From positions 341,001 to 405,000 of the forward strand of contig JADKHH010000033.1 of the NCBI GenBank assembly GCA_016721905.1: a stretch of 64,000 nt of DNA. The letters are read 5' to 3'. Source of the stretch: Candidatus Opimibacter skivensis (GTDB lineage Bacteria; Bacteroidota; Bacteroidia; Chitinophagales; Saprospiraceae). Below, in pieces: positions 38,513-48,120 of the stretch (positions are counted from its first letter, which is position 1; each line of letters opens with the position of its first letter). The position numbers and the translations under genes were made by a program. Under the pieces are notes generated by a model. That model worked only from the letters and a program-made list of their open reading frames with translations, ran no database searches and was not told the DNA's origin.

Positions 38513-40429
38513 TCACATCTTCACCACCTTGTACCCGTACACCTTGCTTCCTTCGGAAATGCGTAAAATATAAACTCCGTGAGGTAATGATGAAAAATCA
38601 AGTGTCGCCACTGATCAACAGGATTTGGTGAAAAGGTGATTGCTTGATCCTGTGTCACAGCATGCGTGGCGGTAGACTCCTCGATGGTGATTTTGATTAG
38701 TGTACTAAACACGATGGCACCGTCATCGTCAGTGGCCTGGGCATGTGCAAAATAAGTTCCGACTCCCGGGAAATATCCAATCAAAAGTATACGGAAGTGT
38801 ATCGAAAGTAGCGACATCATCAAAATTGATATTCAACTTCACATTGGCTATCACTCCGTCTGCATCCGTGGCTTCAATGGTAAAGAGCGCATGTCCTTCA
38901 TCTATATTGAATACACTTTCATCAAGTGGTGTGACGATACGCACTGTCGGAGGTTGATTGGCCGGCTCACCCAGGACTTTAAATTTAAAATACCCTTCAG
39001 GTGCTACCATCGGACGAACCTGTTGCTTGCCGCTTTTAGCGACCGCATGAATGTAGTACTGGATCTCCGAGCCTGCCTGCTGTGGAGGTATCAATGCAGC
39101 CCAACTATTAGCTACGCTATCTACCAGCACCATGGGAACCTGGGTATAAAATGAATCAGGGGCAACACGATAAAAAAGCTCTGCCGCAGCAATGCCATCA
39201 CGGTGTTTGATATAAGCTACTACCGGATACTCCAGCGAAGCATCTTCGGAGTCACGCAAGCGTGGATGAGCGATCAGTAGCGGATCATCATCACCAACAG
39301 TTTTGGTGATGCAGTGAATAGCACCTAGCGAGCCGATAATCGAATTGCAATTGATGCCCACCACATTGTATCCTGGAAGATTTTCACGGTAGATACGGAG
39401 AGCGGTAGTATCGTATCGCTCCTGATATGTAGGCACCAGCACTGTCTTGTTGATGAATACGGAATTGGTATACGTCCTGTATGCACCACCTGTATTAGGA
39501 TACCTCCCGCTGGCATCAGGAGGCATGGGTAATCTTACAATATTGTATTTATTCCCAAAGGCGGTATTGAATTCTTCTGTGAGGTAATTGATATTGGATT
39601 CGATCTGTGGGCCATCGGCGATGCCTTCAGGATACTGGCCGAAGAAGATAGTCTCTTCATCAATGACTCGCATATGCATATCGAGATGATGGATGCCATC
39701 GAAAGGGAGTGTGGGGAACTTGATGTATTGCTTTACACCAAGGAATAGGTTTGCAATCGAATCGATCTGTGCTTCTGTTTTCTCAGGATTCTCTTCAAGG
39801 ACCAGCATGGAAGAAAATACAGTGCCCATGCCGTCCGGCAGATGATTACCTCCTGTATGGACCCAATTATATGGGAAGGTAGTGGCTTCGTAGATGGGCA
39901 GTTTGAGATGCTCAGCAACAGCTACAGGAGAGGCATCATCATTTTGTCTTGGACGGTTATATATCCAGTCGACGAGCCATAGGCTATCGACATCATTTTT
40001 ATAGACTGTCCATGGTCCGTAGTCACGAACCCAGATGCTATTGAAAGGTGTATTGACAAACTCCACAGAATCCAGTGGAATACCAGCGCTGGTAAGTTGT
40101 CCGGAAACATTGCCCGGATCAGTCGTGATAATGAGGACCTTGCACTCCTTCACAGCATTTCTGACAATCTCCTTGAGGATCGTGGCTTGTCCGGACCACG
40201 TGATGATCAGAGCCTGGATTTCTTCCCATTCAGCCATAGTACGAACCTGACCTGGTGGTGGGACGGGGATGCTGCGGATGGTGGAAGCGTATTTCTCGCG
40301 GAGGTAATCGGCCATGACTTTTTGCTCATCTGAAGTCATGGTATGTGGCATGCCCGATTGCTGCCCATAAAGCTGTAAGCCAGTGAAAGTAAGAATGAAG
40401 AAGAATAAAAATGAGCTATATATCCTCAT
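38513..40429 (-). CDS. Agmatine/peptidylarginine deiminase-family secreted protein with damaged T9SS end (frameshifted)
   Basis: A signal peptide ends near LQLYGQ. The main domain has the porphyromonad-type deiminase blocks MAEWEEIQALIITW, NSIWVRDYGPW, NWVHTGGNHLPDG, HLDMHMRVI and the catalytic cysteine in GSLGAIHCITKTVG. Enzymes of this family deiminate agmatine or peptidyl-arginine; the exported form suggests the latter, but the sequence does not decide. A beta-sandwich and a T9SS sorting domain follow. An extra base in a CCCGGG context near 38768 shifts the frame, so the main frame stops at 38729. The true C-terminus LPHGVYILRISEG ends at 38513. Between SPNPVDQ and that end only a few residues remain and the frame changes again, so the middle of the sorting domain is missing. 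Confidence 0.8.
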
Positions 40430-40478
40430 AAAGGTCCTGTCAGGTTGGAATGTTGAAGGGGACGTGAAAATAAGGGAT

Positions 40479-42089
40479 TTACTCCAGTTTTACCACCTTT
40501 TGAATGCTGGTAGAATTGCCAGTAGAAATTTGTAAAAAATAAATCCCTGGAAGCAAATTTCCTAAATCTTCAAGTTGTTCATAATCGCTTTCAACCAACC
40601 GCCCTGTCTGGTCAAACAATATCAATTGCATAGATTCCGAAGGCTCGGATACTGTAATGTAATCAGTAAATGGATTGGGGTACAAAACGATTTGCTTACT
40701 AGTCAATTCATTCGAACTGTTTATCAAATGATTTACAAGGAAACTATTATTAAACAATAATGTATCCAGGTGATGATTTGCATGATGTATATACACTCTT
40801 CGTTGAAAGTGCGGCGCATTATATGTCCATAGTTGAAATCTTATGGTATCAGATCTGTTTGGCTCAATTAACTGTTGGTCATATTCATATAGATAAACTC
40901 CATCAAAACAAAAATGATCGAATGGTTCCTCATGATGGAGGGTATAACTATGAACGGTATCATTAGAGTGGTTGCTCACAACAGCTTTTAAATAGATCAA
41001 AATAATCTCATCATGTGGATGTGGAACAGAAGCTGAATCTACCCATATTGTATCCAAAGATATGTCTACATATTCTATCGGTGTTGGATCGGTATAGGGA
41101 TAACATATCCTGTAATTGGCATCGTATTTCGCAATACCATCCGTTGACCAGGCATACACTCTTTCAGGATAATATCGGAAGTTCATTTGTTTGTCCAGAC
41201 CAGGAATTTCGAGGGGCAGTATATCTATAAAAGAAAAAGTACTATCCAATTGCAGGACCATATCCTCGCCGGCAGATCTGCCTTTGATAAACAAATTGTT
41301 CTTGTTGGATTGGATTTCATCGATCTGATCGGAAGAGCCGGCAAGGTCAATGCTCATTTGATCTTCACTGTAGATATTATACGTACTGATCGCCAAGGGA
41401 TGTAAAACATCTATTCCTACTAAAAAGGAATCAAGTACCAAGGCTTCATTAACGTTGAATGGTAAGAACGAAAGATCAGGCCATATGCCTATAACCTCCA
41501 ATCTGTCATTTAACAACAACGGGTAAGAGGTATTTGAAACAATTAAAATGGATTTCTCAAACTCAATGACAGTATCTAAGTCCGGGACAACAAGACTATC
41601 CTCTTCTATTCCATTGACCAGATTTAATGTAAACAATGTATCTCCCTGCCTGTACACCAGACGATTCAAAGTGTAAAGAAATGCCCCACCAATCACCACT
41701 CTTGAGTCCATGTATCTGCTTACAATCTTCCTGGTTGTGTCAGGTGTCCAGATGTATACCCGAAACGAATCCACACCTGCATCCCAGGCTCCTTCTACAG
41801 CCCATATCAAAATCGAATCATGTCCAATCCAGTAATACCCGGAAGAAAAACCTTCTACCACGAACCAGTTATCTGTAAGTTCATTGCCATACTTATCGAT
41901 ATGCCGTACCCCTATCCTACCGCATATATCCTCATTATCAAAAGAAAAAGTAGATGTGTCAGACAGCTCGACCGGAAAATCGACAGAACTTGAAGCATCA
42001 GCGTATGTCCTTTCATAAATCACCTGCGCCCTGGCCTGTGTTGCCAGAAATAATATACATAGTAGGTAAATGGAGTTCCAGGTCTTCAT
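40479..42089 (-). CDS. Secreted T9SS cargo protein of unknown function
   Basis: A signal peptide ends ATQARAQ. The body (about 430 residues) is beta-rich with many D/S/T residues and repeated short hydrophobic strands such as LFTLNLVNG and SILIVSNTSYPLL, suggestive of a propeller, but no catalytic motif is visible. The C-terminus is a standard type A sorting domain, LYPNPFTDYITV ... LLPGIYFLQIS ... KVVKLE, so the protein is exported by T9SS. The start MKTWNSIYLL at 42089 gives a proper signal; an in-frame ATG at 42113 lies upstream. It shares this architecture with the gene at 48121-49785 and its decayed neighbour. Confidence 0.8.
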   Translation of the reverse strand: MKTWNSIYLLCILFLATQARAQVIYERTYADASSSVDFPVELSDTSTFSFDNEDICGRIGVRHIDKYGNELTDNWFVVEGFSSGYYWIGHDSILIWAVEGAWDAGVDSFRVYIWTPDTTRKIVSRYMDSRVVIGGAFLYTLNRLVYRQGDTLFTLNLVNGIEEDSLVVPDLDTVIEFEKSILIVSNTSYPLLLNDRLEVIGIWPDLSFLPFNVNEALVLDSFLVGIDVLHPLAISTYNIYSEDQMSIDLAGSSDQIDEIQSNKNNLFIKGRSAGEDMVLQLDSTFSFIDILPLEIPGLDKQMNFRYYPERVYAWSTDGIAKYDANYRICYPYTDPTPIEYVDISLDTIWVDSASVPHPHDEIILIYLKAVVSNHSNDTVHSYTLHHEEPFDHFCFDGVYLYEYDQQLIEPNRSDTIRFQLWTYNAPHFQRRVYIHHANHHLDTLLFNNSFLVNHLINSSNELTSKQIVLYPNPFTDYITVSEPSESMQLILFDQTGRLVESDYEQLEDLGNLLPGIYFLQISTGNSTSIQKVVKLE

Positions 42090-42167
42090 TATGACAGTAA
42101 TTTCGGCATTCAATAATAACTATCCAAAAGATAACTCATTTAATCCTGCCAATCCTATTAAAAAGGC

Positions 42168-43310
42168 CTACTGATCACCCGACGACAAAAACTGGATATT
42201 CCGCTTAAGTCCCGCATACCCCGCCCTCTTCACCGCCGACTTTGGAAACAGTTCATCAAATACTTCTTCTGTCATTTCTAACCAATCTGCTCTTTTCATT
42301 TCATGCAATTGACTAGACATCTCAAAGGCCGGTTCACTATGCGGTGTTGAAAAGCGATTCCATGGACAGACCTCTTGACAGATATCACACCCATAGATCC
42401 ATCCTTCCATGTGTTCTTTAAAAGATGCAGGGATCTGTGATTTTAATTCAATCGTCAGATAGGAAATACATTTGCTGCCATCCATCACATACCCTTCCGG
42501 AGATATCGCCTCCGTCGGACAGGCATCAATACATCTGGTGCAGGTGCCGCAATGATCGCGCATCGGATGATCATATTCGAGTTCAACATCCAGGATGATC
42601 TCTGCGAGGAAAAAGTAACTTCCCTTTTTCGGATTAATCAACAACGTATTTTTTCCAATCCATCCCTGGCCACTTCGCTTCGCCCAGTCGCGCTCGAGCA
42701 CAGGTGCGGAATCCACAAATACGCGTGCGTTGAAATCGCCGATTCCCTTTTTCAAATCACTGACCAGTGCTTTTAATTTTCGGCGGACTACTTTGTGGTA
42801 GTCCTCGCCGTAGGCGTAGCGGGAGATTTTGAAGCTCTCTTCTTCGGCCGGCTTCGCCGTATCCGAAGAAGTTTTTGTGAGTTGTGAGTTGTGAGTTGTG
42901 AGTTGTGAGTATGGATTCGTGAGGCGTGAGACGTGAGTCGTGAGCACAGCGTCCGGCCCGTCTGGCATCTGCGTGTCTGGCATCTGGCATCTCCTTCGCC
43001 TTAACCTCAGCCTCAGCCTTTCCTAAGGCATCTGGCATCTCCTTAGGCCTTACGCCAAGCCAGGGTAATAATTGTACAACAACGAAATCACACTCTTCGC
43101 CCCCGGCACCAGCTTAGTGGGATCAACCCTCATGTCAAAATGATTGGCCATATAGGCCATTTCTCCGTGGTAGCCTTGCTTCAGCCATTGTTCCAATCGT
43201 ATGGCCTCAGCATCCATGTGCTCAGCCCTGGCGATGCCTGCACCCATGAAGCCATGCCTGATGGCTGATTCCTTAATGATAGTGGTATACCTATGCGCAA
43301 TGGAGGTCAT
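42168..43310 (-). CDS. queG: Epoxyqueuosine reductase, interrupted by an in-frame repeat cluster
   Basis: QueG reduces epoxyqueuosine to queuosine in tRNA using cobalamin and two [4Fe-4S] clusters. The first 86 codons (43052-43310) encode the N-terminal part ending in SVISLLYNYYPG. The rest (from about 42850 down) encodes FKISRYAYGEDYHKV, SGQGWIGKNTLLI and two cluster motifs: CGTCTRCIDACP and the CDICQEVCPW block. Between them lie about 200 bases of STRR words with two in-frame stops (TAA at 43050-43052 and a TAG near 43024). Both halves are in the same frame, so the extra DNA is a multiple of three. In other QueG proteins only a short loop separates the two halves. As read, the gene cannot make a full protein without stop read-through or removal of the repeat. 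Confidence 0.82.
42850..43052. repeat. STRR cluster inside queG
   Basis: At least four word families lie side by side: GTGAGTT heptamers (about 42875-42910), GTGAGAC words (42918-42950), TCTGGCATC words (42958-42990 and 43028-43043) and CCTCAGC words (42990-43020). A CTTCTTCGG/CCGAAGAAG inverted repeat flanks the queG-side border near 42840-42872. Confidence 0.85.
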
Positions 43311-43550
43311 TCGACATTATTTGTTTCGGGCGGTTGAAGATAAAGGTAGGCCTGGATATAGGCTCCAATTCCGGCTAAAGCCCCATTCCAATGTAAAATG
43401 TACAAAACAGGCTAAGTTTTAATTGCATTTACCTTCAGTTTACACTAACTTTACAAACATAAAGGATCTGAAAGAATGTGTTGCTAATAATCAATGAGTT
43501 ACATATTTAATCTTACCCCTTGAAAGTTGCCTTGTTAACCATTAAGCTCA

Positions 43551-44424
43551 TTGGAAAGAGTATTTTTCATATTACTGCTGCTCCTGCCCATCAAAGGGTA
43601 TAGCGAGTCATTTCCAATCACGTTGTTGAAAGGCTATATCCTCACTGAAGCCACGATTGAAGGCGAGTCAGTCCTTGTCATACTGGATAGTGGTGCCCCT
43701 GGCCTCGTCCTGAATGAAAAATACTACGATGCTGATCCTGCCTCTGCCATTCCATGCTCAGGTATCAACGGTAGTTTTGAAGCCAATACCCATCAGGTCA
43801 AACAATGGTCCTGGCTCGGCGTCAGTAACAAAAAAAACAAATGCGCTGGTGTCTGATCTTTCTTTCCTTGAAAAATCACTCAACAGGAAAATACATGCCT
43901 TGATCGGTCTGGAGATTTTAAACGACTATTATGTGACGATCGATTACGATTTTAAAACCATCGCCATCGAAAAGGAACTGGATGAAAAGATGAATGGTGA
44001 CTTTTCAAAATTCCAATACATCGGGCATTTACCCGTCATGGCATGTAAAGTAAATGGTGTCAGGAAAATACTTGGACTGGATACTGGTTCCGCAGGTAAC
44101 TACTTTTTTGAATACGATCAAACATCAGATGAAAATCTGGTAGCGAGCGCCTTACCAATACTTGTCATCGGTACAGACAACACAGAAGATATCAAATATC
44201 AACTACCGATGCAATTGGAAGTGCCGGATTGTGACATCGATCTTACCTCAACGTTTATTGTTGATCTCCGGGATGCAGGCTACTTCCAACAAGCTGGATT
44301 TGACGGTTTACTCGGACAGGATTTTTTGCAACAATACAATGTGGTCATCCATCCCGGAAAACAAAAAATCTGTTTGATGAAAAGAGCAGAGCAAATGTCA
44401 TTTGTTTCTTCCTTGATGCCTTGA
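43551..44424 (+). CDS. Retropepsin-like aspartic protease, secreted (one frameshift)
   Basis: A short signal peptide (probably from a TTG start, ERVFFILLLLLPIKGYS) precedes a pair of aspartic-protease half-domains: the first with VILDSGAPGLVLN, the second with LGLDTGSAGNYF. Both carry the D-[ST]-G catalytic motif, and IGLEILNDY and GLLGQDFLQQY are the typical closing strands. Such bacterial retropepsin-like proteins are usually periplasmic; targets are unknown. The frame shifts at an A8 run (43840-43847): removing one A joins GVSNKK to TNALVSDLSF. The second half alone stays open upstream to 43714 in its own frame, which is a shadow. Confidence 0.75.
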
Positions 44425-44633
44425 TGCCTTGATGACAGAGTGTCCAGTTCTAGCCGTCAATACATTTAAAGACGCAGGTACTTTCGCTCTCAGAATTCCC
44501 TTGGATTAAATTTTTCGCGCAAGACGCCACGACGCGACGATGCAGTTAATTTTCGCTGATAATTTCCGCTTCTCAACTATTTTTGCCGGTGGGAGAAAAT
44601 CAGCCCTCAGCCTCTTTCGCCTCTTTCGCCTTT
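44411..44633. repeat. STRR words around the protease stop and the pcrA stop
   Basis: CTTGATGC octamers start inside the last codons of the protease gene (44411-44436). CCTCTTTCG nonamers sit at 44608-44630 before the pcrA stop. The 170 bases between show no feature. Confidence 0.6.
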
Positions 44634-46871
44634 TTATTCTACTATCTGCAACTTCGCGAAGCGAAGCATAATCCTCCTTTCCTGATCATCCGTGTCTTCG
44701 AAGTGAATCGTCGCTACCCTGTTTTCACGCGCACCATCGATCGCGATGATCTTGCCGCGGCCAAACTGAAGATGTAATACCTCCATTCCTTCAGCAATCT
44801 GCTCTGATGGGCTTGGCTTGAAATCAGCAGGACTGACACGTGGTTCGTAATCCTTTTTACGGCTTGGACGATCGGCCAGTAATTTAGGTTCAGGCATATT
44901 GAATTTACCTCTCCGCTCTACAGTCGTCTCAAAATGCTGCTCGTCGATCTCTTCGAGGAAACGGCTTGGATCATTGTACCTGAACTGTCCGAACTGATAA
45001 CGGCTCGTAGCATACGATAGCGCGAGAAACATTTTAGCCCTCGTGATCGATACATAAAACAACCGTCGTTCTTCATCCAGCTGGTCCGGCGAACCCATGG
45101 ACATATAGGATGGAAAAAGATTTTCTTCCAGCCCAACCACGAAGACAGCCTTCCATTCAAGACCTTTCGCGGTGTGCGTAGTCATCAGGCTGATGTAATT
45201 GGGTTCTTCATCCGTCTTTTCATCAGAATCGGTCAGTAGCGCAATATTGGCCAGATAACCAGCCAGACTTCTGTCAGTCGTCCCTTCATCTGCATTGTCA
45301 TTTTCGACAAACTCCTTGATGCCATCCAGGAGTGCATTTGCATTCTCGAGGCGGCTGATACCTTCGAGACTTGGATCTTGTCGCAGCTCTTCATAAATAC
45401 CACTTTCTTGCGCGACTTTCAGGGCAACATCATATGCATTCCCATCCAGTGCCTTCTGCCTGAAGGATTCTATCATCATGACAAAACTCTGCAGTTTGCC
45501 TTTAGCAGGATAGGCTCCTGATGTCAGTATAGCCCACATGGAGACGCCTTGCGCTACCGCCATTTCTGCTATCTGATCTGTTGTGGTTTTACCTATTCCA
45601 CGTTTAGGCGTATTGATTATTCGTTTGAAGGCTTCGTCATCGCGCTCATTGATGGTGAGGCGCAGATAGCCGAGGATATCCTTTACTTCTTTACGTTGAT
45701 AAAAAGATAGGCCCCCAAAAATCCTGTATGAAAGGTTTTGCTTGCGGAGATGCTCTTCAAATATCCTGGACTGTGCATTTGTGCGATAGAGAATGGCGAT
45801 ATCCTTGTTTTCGAGATGGAGCCTGTTTTTGTATTCAATAATTGTACTTGCCACAAGGCGCCCTTCCTCCACATCACTCACTGCCTTGATCATCTTGATC
45901 TTGTGTCCACTCCCCAGTTCTGTCCAAATCTCTTTCGGGATCTGCTTGCTGTTATTCTGAATGACCATATTGGCGGCCTGGACGATGTGCTCTGTTGAAC
46001 GATAATTTTGCTCGAGCTTGTAGGTCACCAGTTCAGGAAAGTCATGTTCAAACTTGAGGATATTTTCGATGGTGGCACCGCGAAATGAATAGATACTCTG
46101 CGCATCATCACCCACGATGCAGATATTGTGTGGACTGCCGTTGTACAGTGTGAGCAATTTAATGATAGCGTATTGCAGGTAGTTGGTATCCTGAAACTCA
46201 TCGACCAATACGTATTGGAAAATACGCTGGTACTTATACCTTACATCTTCTCTGTTCTCCTGTAGTAAGCGATACATCTGTAGTAGCAGATCATCGAAGT
46301 CCATCGCTCCTGCCTGCTTACAACGTTTGTAATATCGTTCATAGATTTCGTAGATCTGTGGCCGTTTGTTCATGCGGTCATAGAGGACGAGGTCGTCGTT
46401 TTTAGCGTAAAGTTCGGGTGTGATGAGGTTAGACTTAGCGGAGGATATACGGGCCAGCACTCCGCTGGGGTTATATTGCTTGGTATCCAACCGCATCTCC
46501 TTGATGATATCGGTGACCAGGCTCTTGGAGTCATCGCGGTCATAGATGGTAAAGGCGGGTGGGAAGTCGATCTTGGTCGCTTCAACCCGGAGGATGCGCG
46601 CGAAAATGGAGTGGAAGGTTCCGGCCCACACTCTGTCTCCTTTGGATCCTACTACATGGGCAATACGCTCTTTCATTTCTCTCGCAGCCTTATTGGTAAA
46701 GGTGAGTGCCAGGATATGCTGCGGTGGAATGCCTTGTTCGATCAGGTAGGCAATGCGGAAAGTCAGTACACGTGTCTTGCCGGAACCGGGGCCGGCAATC
46801 ACCATCACCGGTCCATTGGTATGGGTCACGGCCTGGCGTTGTACATCGTTGAGGGATTGGAGGTAGGTCAT
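44634..46871 (-). CDS. pcrA: UvrD/PcrA-type 3'-5' DNA helicase
   Basis: This SF1A helicase acts in repair and replication restart. Motif I is AGPGSGKTRVLT, motif Ia TFTNKAAREMKERI, motif II VDEFQDTN, motif III GDDAQSIYSFRGA, motif IV LEQNYRS, motif V TTHTAKGLEWKAVFV and motif VI EERRLFYVSITRA. A C-terminal Tudor-like tail (GMEVLHLQFGRGKI ... IMLRFAKLQ) is the RNA-polymerase-interaction element of PcrA. The protein has 745 residues, complete. It carries its own promoter and diverges from the GT2 gene. Confidence 0.95.
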   Translation of the reverse strand: MTYLQSLNDVQRQAVTHTNGPVMVIAGPGSGKTRVLTFRIAYLIEQGIPPQHILALTFTNKAAREMKERIAHVVGSKGDRVWAGTFHSIFARILRVEATKIDFPPAFTIYDRDDSKSLVTDIIKEMRLDTKQYNPSGVLARISSAKSNLITPELYAKNDDLVLYDRMNKRPQIYEIYERYYKRCKQAGAMDFDDLLLQMYRLLQENREDVRYKYQRIFQYVLVDEFQDTNYLQYAIIKLLTLYNGSPHNICIVGDDAQSIYSFRGATIENILKFEHDFPELVTYKLEQNYRSTEHIVQAANMVIQNNSKQIPKEIWTELGSGHKIKMIKAVSDVEEGRLVASTIIEYKNRLHLENKDIAILYRTNAQSRIFEEHLRKQNLSYRIFGGLSFYQRKEVKDILGYLRLTINERDDEAFKRIINTPKRGIGKTTTDQIAEMAVAQGVSMWAILTSGAYPAKGKLQSFVMMIESFRQKALDGNAYDVALKVAQESGIYEELRQDPSLEGISRLENANALLDGIKEFVENDNADEGTTDRSLAGYLANIALLTDSDEKTDEEPNYISLMTTHTAKGLEWKAVFVVGLEENLFPSYMSMGSPDQLDEERRLFYVSITRAKMFLALSYATSRYQFGQFRYNDPSRFLEEIDEQHFETTVERRGKFNMPEPKLLADRPSRKKDYEPRVSPADFKPSPSEQIAEGMEVLHLQFGRGKIIAIDGARENRVATIHFEDTDDQERRIMLRFAKLQIVE

Positions 46872-46881
46872 AGAAACAGGG

Positions 46882-46915
46882 CAAAAATAGAAGATATGCT
46901 CAACCTTTGGTCAAA
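46882..46915 (-). promoter_or_regulatory. Bacteroidota promoter of pcrA (TTTG - 22 - TATTTTTG)
   Basis: On the minus strand TTTG (46912-46915) and TATTTTTG (46882-46889) are separated by 22 bases, close to the -33/-7 pattern, 10 bases before the ATG. Confidence 0.65.
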
Positions 46916-46940
46916 GAATAGGTGTCGGAACGGAATTATG

Positions 46941-46948
46941 TATTTTTG
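46941..46948 (+). promoter_or_regulatory. -7 element of the GT2 gene (TATTTTTG)
   Basis: TATTTTTG matches TAnnTTTG and ends 8 bases before the ATG at 46957. It implies a very short leader. Confidence 0.45.
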
Positions 46949-46956
46949 GCGGCTTC

Positions 46957-47640
46957 ATGACCAGCCTGGATATCATACTGCCTGCCTACAATCCGCTTCC
47001 CGGCTGGGAAGATATTGTCATTGGCCGTTTTCAATCGCTGGTGAAAGCTTTGCCTGACGTTAAGATAAGGCTTTTTATCGTCAATGACGGCTCACAGCGG
47101 CTGGATGAAAACCACTCTGCGGGGGTAATACAAGAGGTGATCCCTGATCTTCAATGGATTAGTTACAAAGAAAACCGTGGCAAGGGATATGCCTTGAGGC
47201 AGGGAGTTAAAAATTCCACCGCTGACTTTGTAGTGTACACCGATATCGACTGGCCTTATACGGAGGAAAGTATGATTGGCGTCATACAGACATTGACTGG
47301 TTCAGCGGATGCGGTGATCGGTAAGCGGGATGAAAATTATTATACCCATCTGCCTCCGGCCCGCAGACGGATCTCACGATTGTTACGAAGCTTTAACGCA
47401 AAACTGCTTCGATTAAAAGTGGATGATACGCAGGCAGGATTGAAGGGTTTCCGAAAAAATATAAAGGATATTTTCTTGTCTACAACAATAGATCGCTACC
47501 TTTTTGACTTAGAATTTATTTACCTCATTTCAGCTAAAAAGGAAATCAAAGTAGTCGGTTATCCAATCGCCCTACGCCCGGGAATTACCTTTTCAAAGAT
47601 GAATCGCAAGATCTTGTTTCAGGAGGCGAGGAATTTTTAA
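46957..47640 (+). CDS. Family 2 glycosyltransferase
   Basis: This GT-A fold enzyme has 227 residues: LDIILPAYNPLPGW opens the nucleotide-binding half, RLFIVNDGS carries an early aspartate, and VVYTDIDWPYTEESM gives the DxD metal motif. ADAVIGKRD and DTQAGLKGFRK follow the pattern of dolichyl-phosphate sugar synthases, and DRYLFDLEFIYL resembles their C-terminal block. It lacks the extra membrane helices of some relatives, so it is probably a soluble or peripheral enzyme transferring a sugar to a lipid or polymer; donor and acceptor are unknown. Confidence 0.88.
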   Translation: MTSLDIILPAYNPLPGWEDIVIGRFQSLVKALPDVKIRLFIVNDGSQRLDENHSAGVIQEVIPDLQWISYKENRGKGYALRQGVKNSTADFVVYTDIDWPYTEESMIGVIQTLTGSADAVIGKRDENYYTHLPPARRRISRLLRSFNAKLLRLKVDDTQAGLKGFRKNIKDIFLSTTIDRYLFDLEFIYLISAKKEIKVVGYPIALRPGITFSKMNRKILFQEARNF

Positions 47641-47678
47641 AAATTTGGATGCGTTCGTAATTCCTCTTTCCCCCCCTG

Positions 47679-47787
47679 GCCGTTGGATGGAGTTATCTCC
47701 GCCAACCACCCCTATACCAGCCGCAATTTCAATAGAGAATCCTCTTTGGAATCATCTTAGCTGGCGGCGAGAACGCCATCCAGCGGC
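47679..47787. repeat. Imperfect 28-bp inverted repeat element
   Basis: Arms at 47679-47706 and 47760-47787 pair at 23 of 28 positions (GCCGTTGGATGG facing CCATCCAGCGGC), enclosing about 53 bases. It lies between the GT2 gene and a small conserved gene and occupies most of that spacer. Confidence 0.8.
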
Positions 47788-47821
47788 TATTTGGTTAAGG
47801 GGTAAAGATTACATTTACATC

Positions 47822-48109
47822 ATGACCATCGCAGAGTTCAATTCCACACTAAATCAAAACGAACCTCCAGTAAGTCTCAATCCATTATTGATGGCGCTAT
47901 GGTATGACGCGAAAGGTGATTGGAAAAAAAGTCATGAAATCGTGCAGGATATCGACACCAAGGAGGCTGCCTTGATACATGCATACCTGCATCGGAAGGA
48001 AGGTGATGATTGGAATGCTGATTATTGGTATCAACGGGCAGGGACGAAGCGTACTAATCATTCGATAGAAGAAGAATGGGATTCATTAGTTGCCCGATTC
48101 ATTTCCTAA
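47822..48109 (+). CDS. Small conserved protein of unknown function (95 residues)
   Basis: The reading frame is open from 47645, but the first 59 codons cover the inverted repeat and look non-coding. From the ATG at 47822 the protein reads as a compact helical repeat: PLLMALWYDAKGDWKKSHEI, KEAALIHAYLHRKEGDDWN and ADYWYQRAG. This pattern (small protein with WYDAKGDW and HAYLHRKEGD blocks) resembles small TPR-like proteins found in other bacteria, though no named family is recalled. It has no signal peptide, so it is cytoplasmic. It faces a T9SS cargo gene convergently. Confidence 0.7.
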   Translation: MTIAEFNSTLNQNEPPVSLNPLLMALWYDAKGDWKKSHEIVQDIDTKEAALIHAYLHRKEGDDWNADYWYQRAGTKRTNHSIEEEWDSLVARFIS

Positions 48110-48120
48110 ATTCATATGAG

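Noticed and set aside
47645..47821. N-terminal extension of the small 95-residue protein
   Set aside because: These 59 codons coincide with an inverted repeat and a C-run, and the compositional change at 47822 is sharp.
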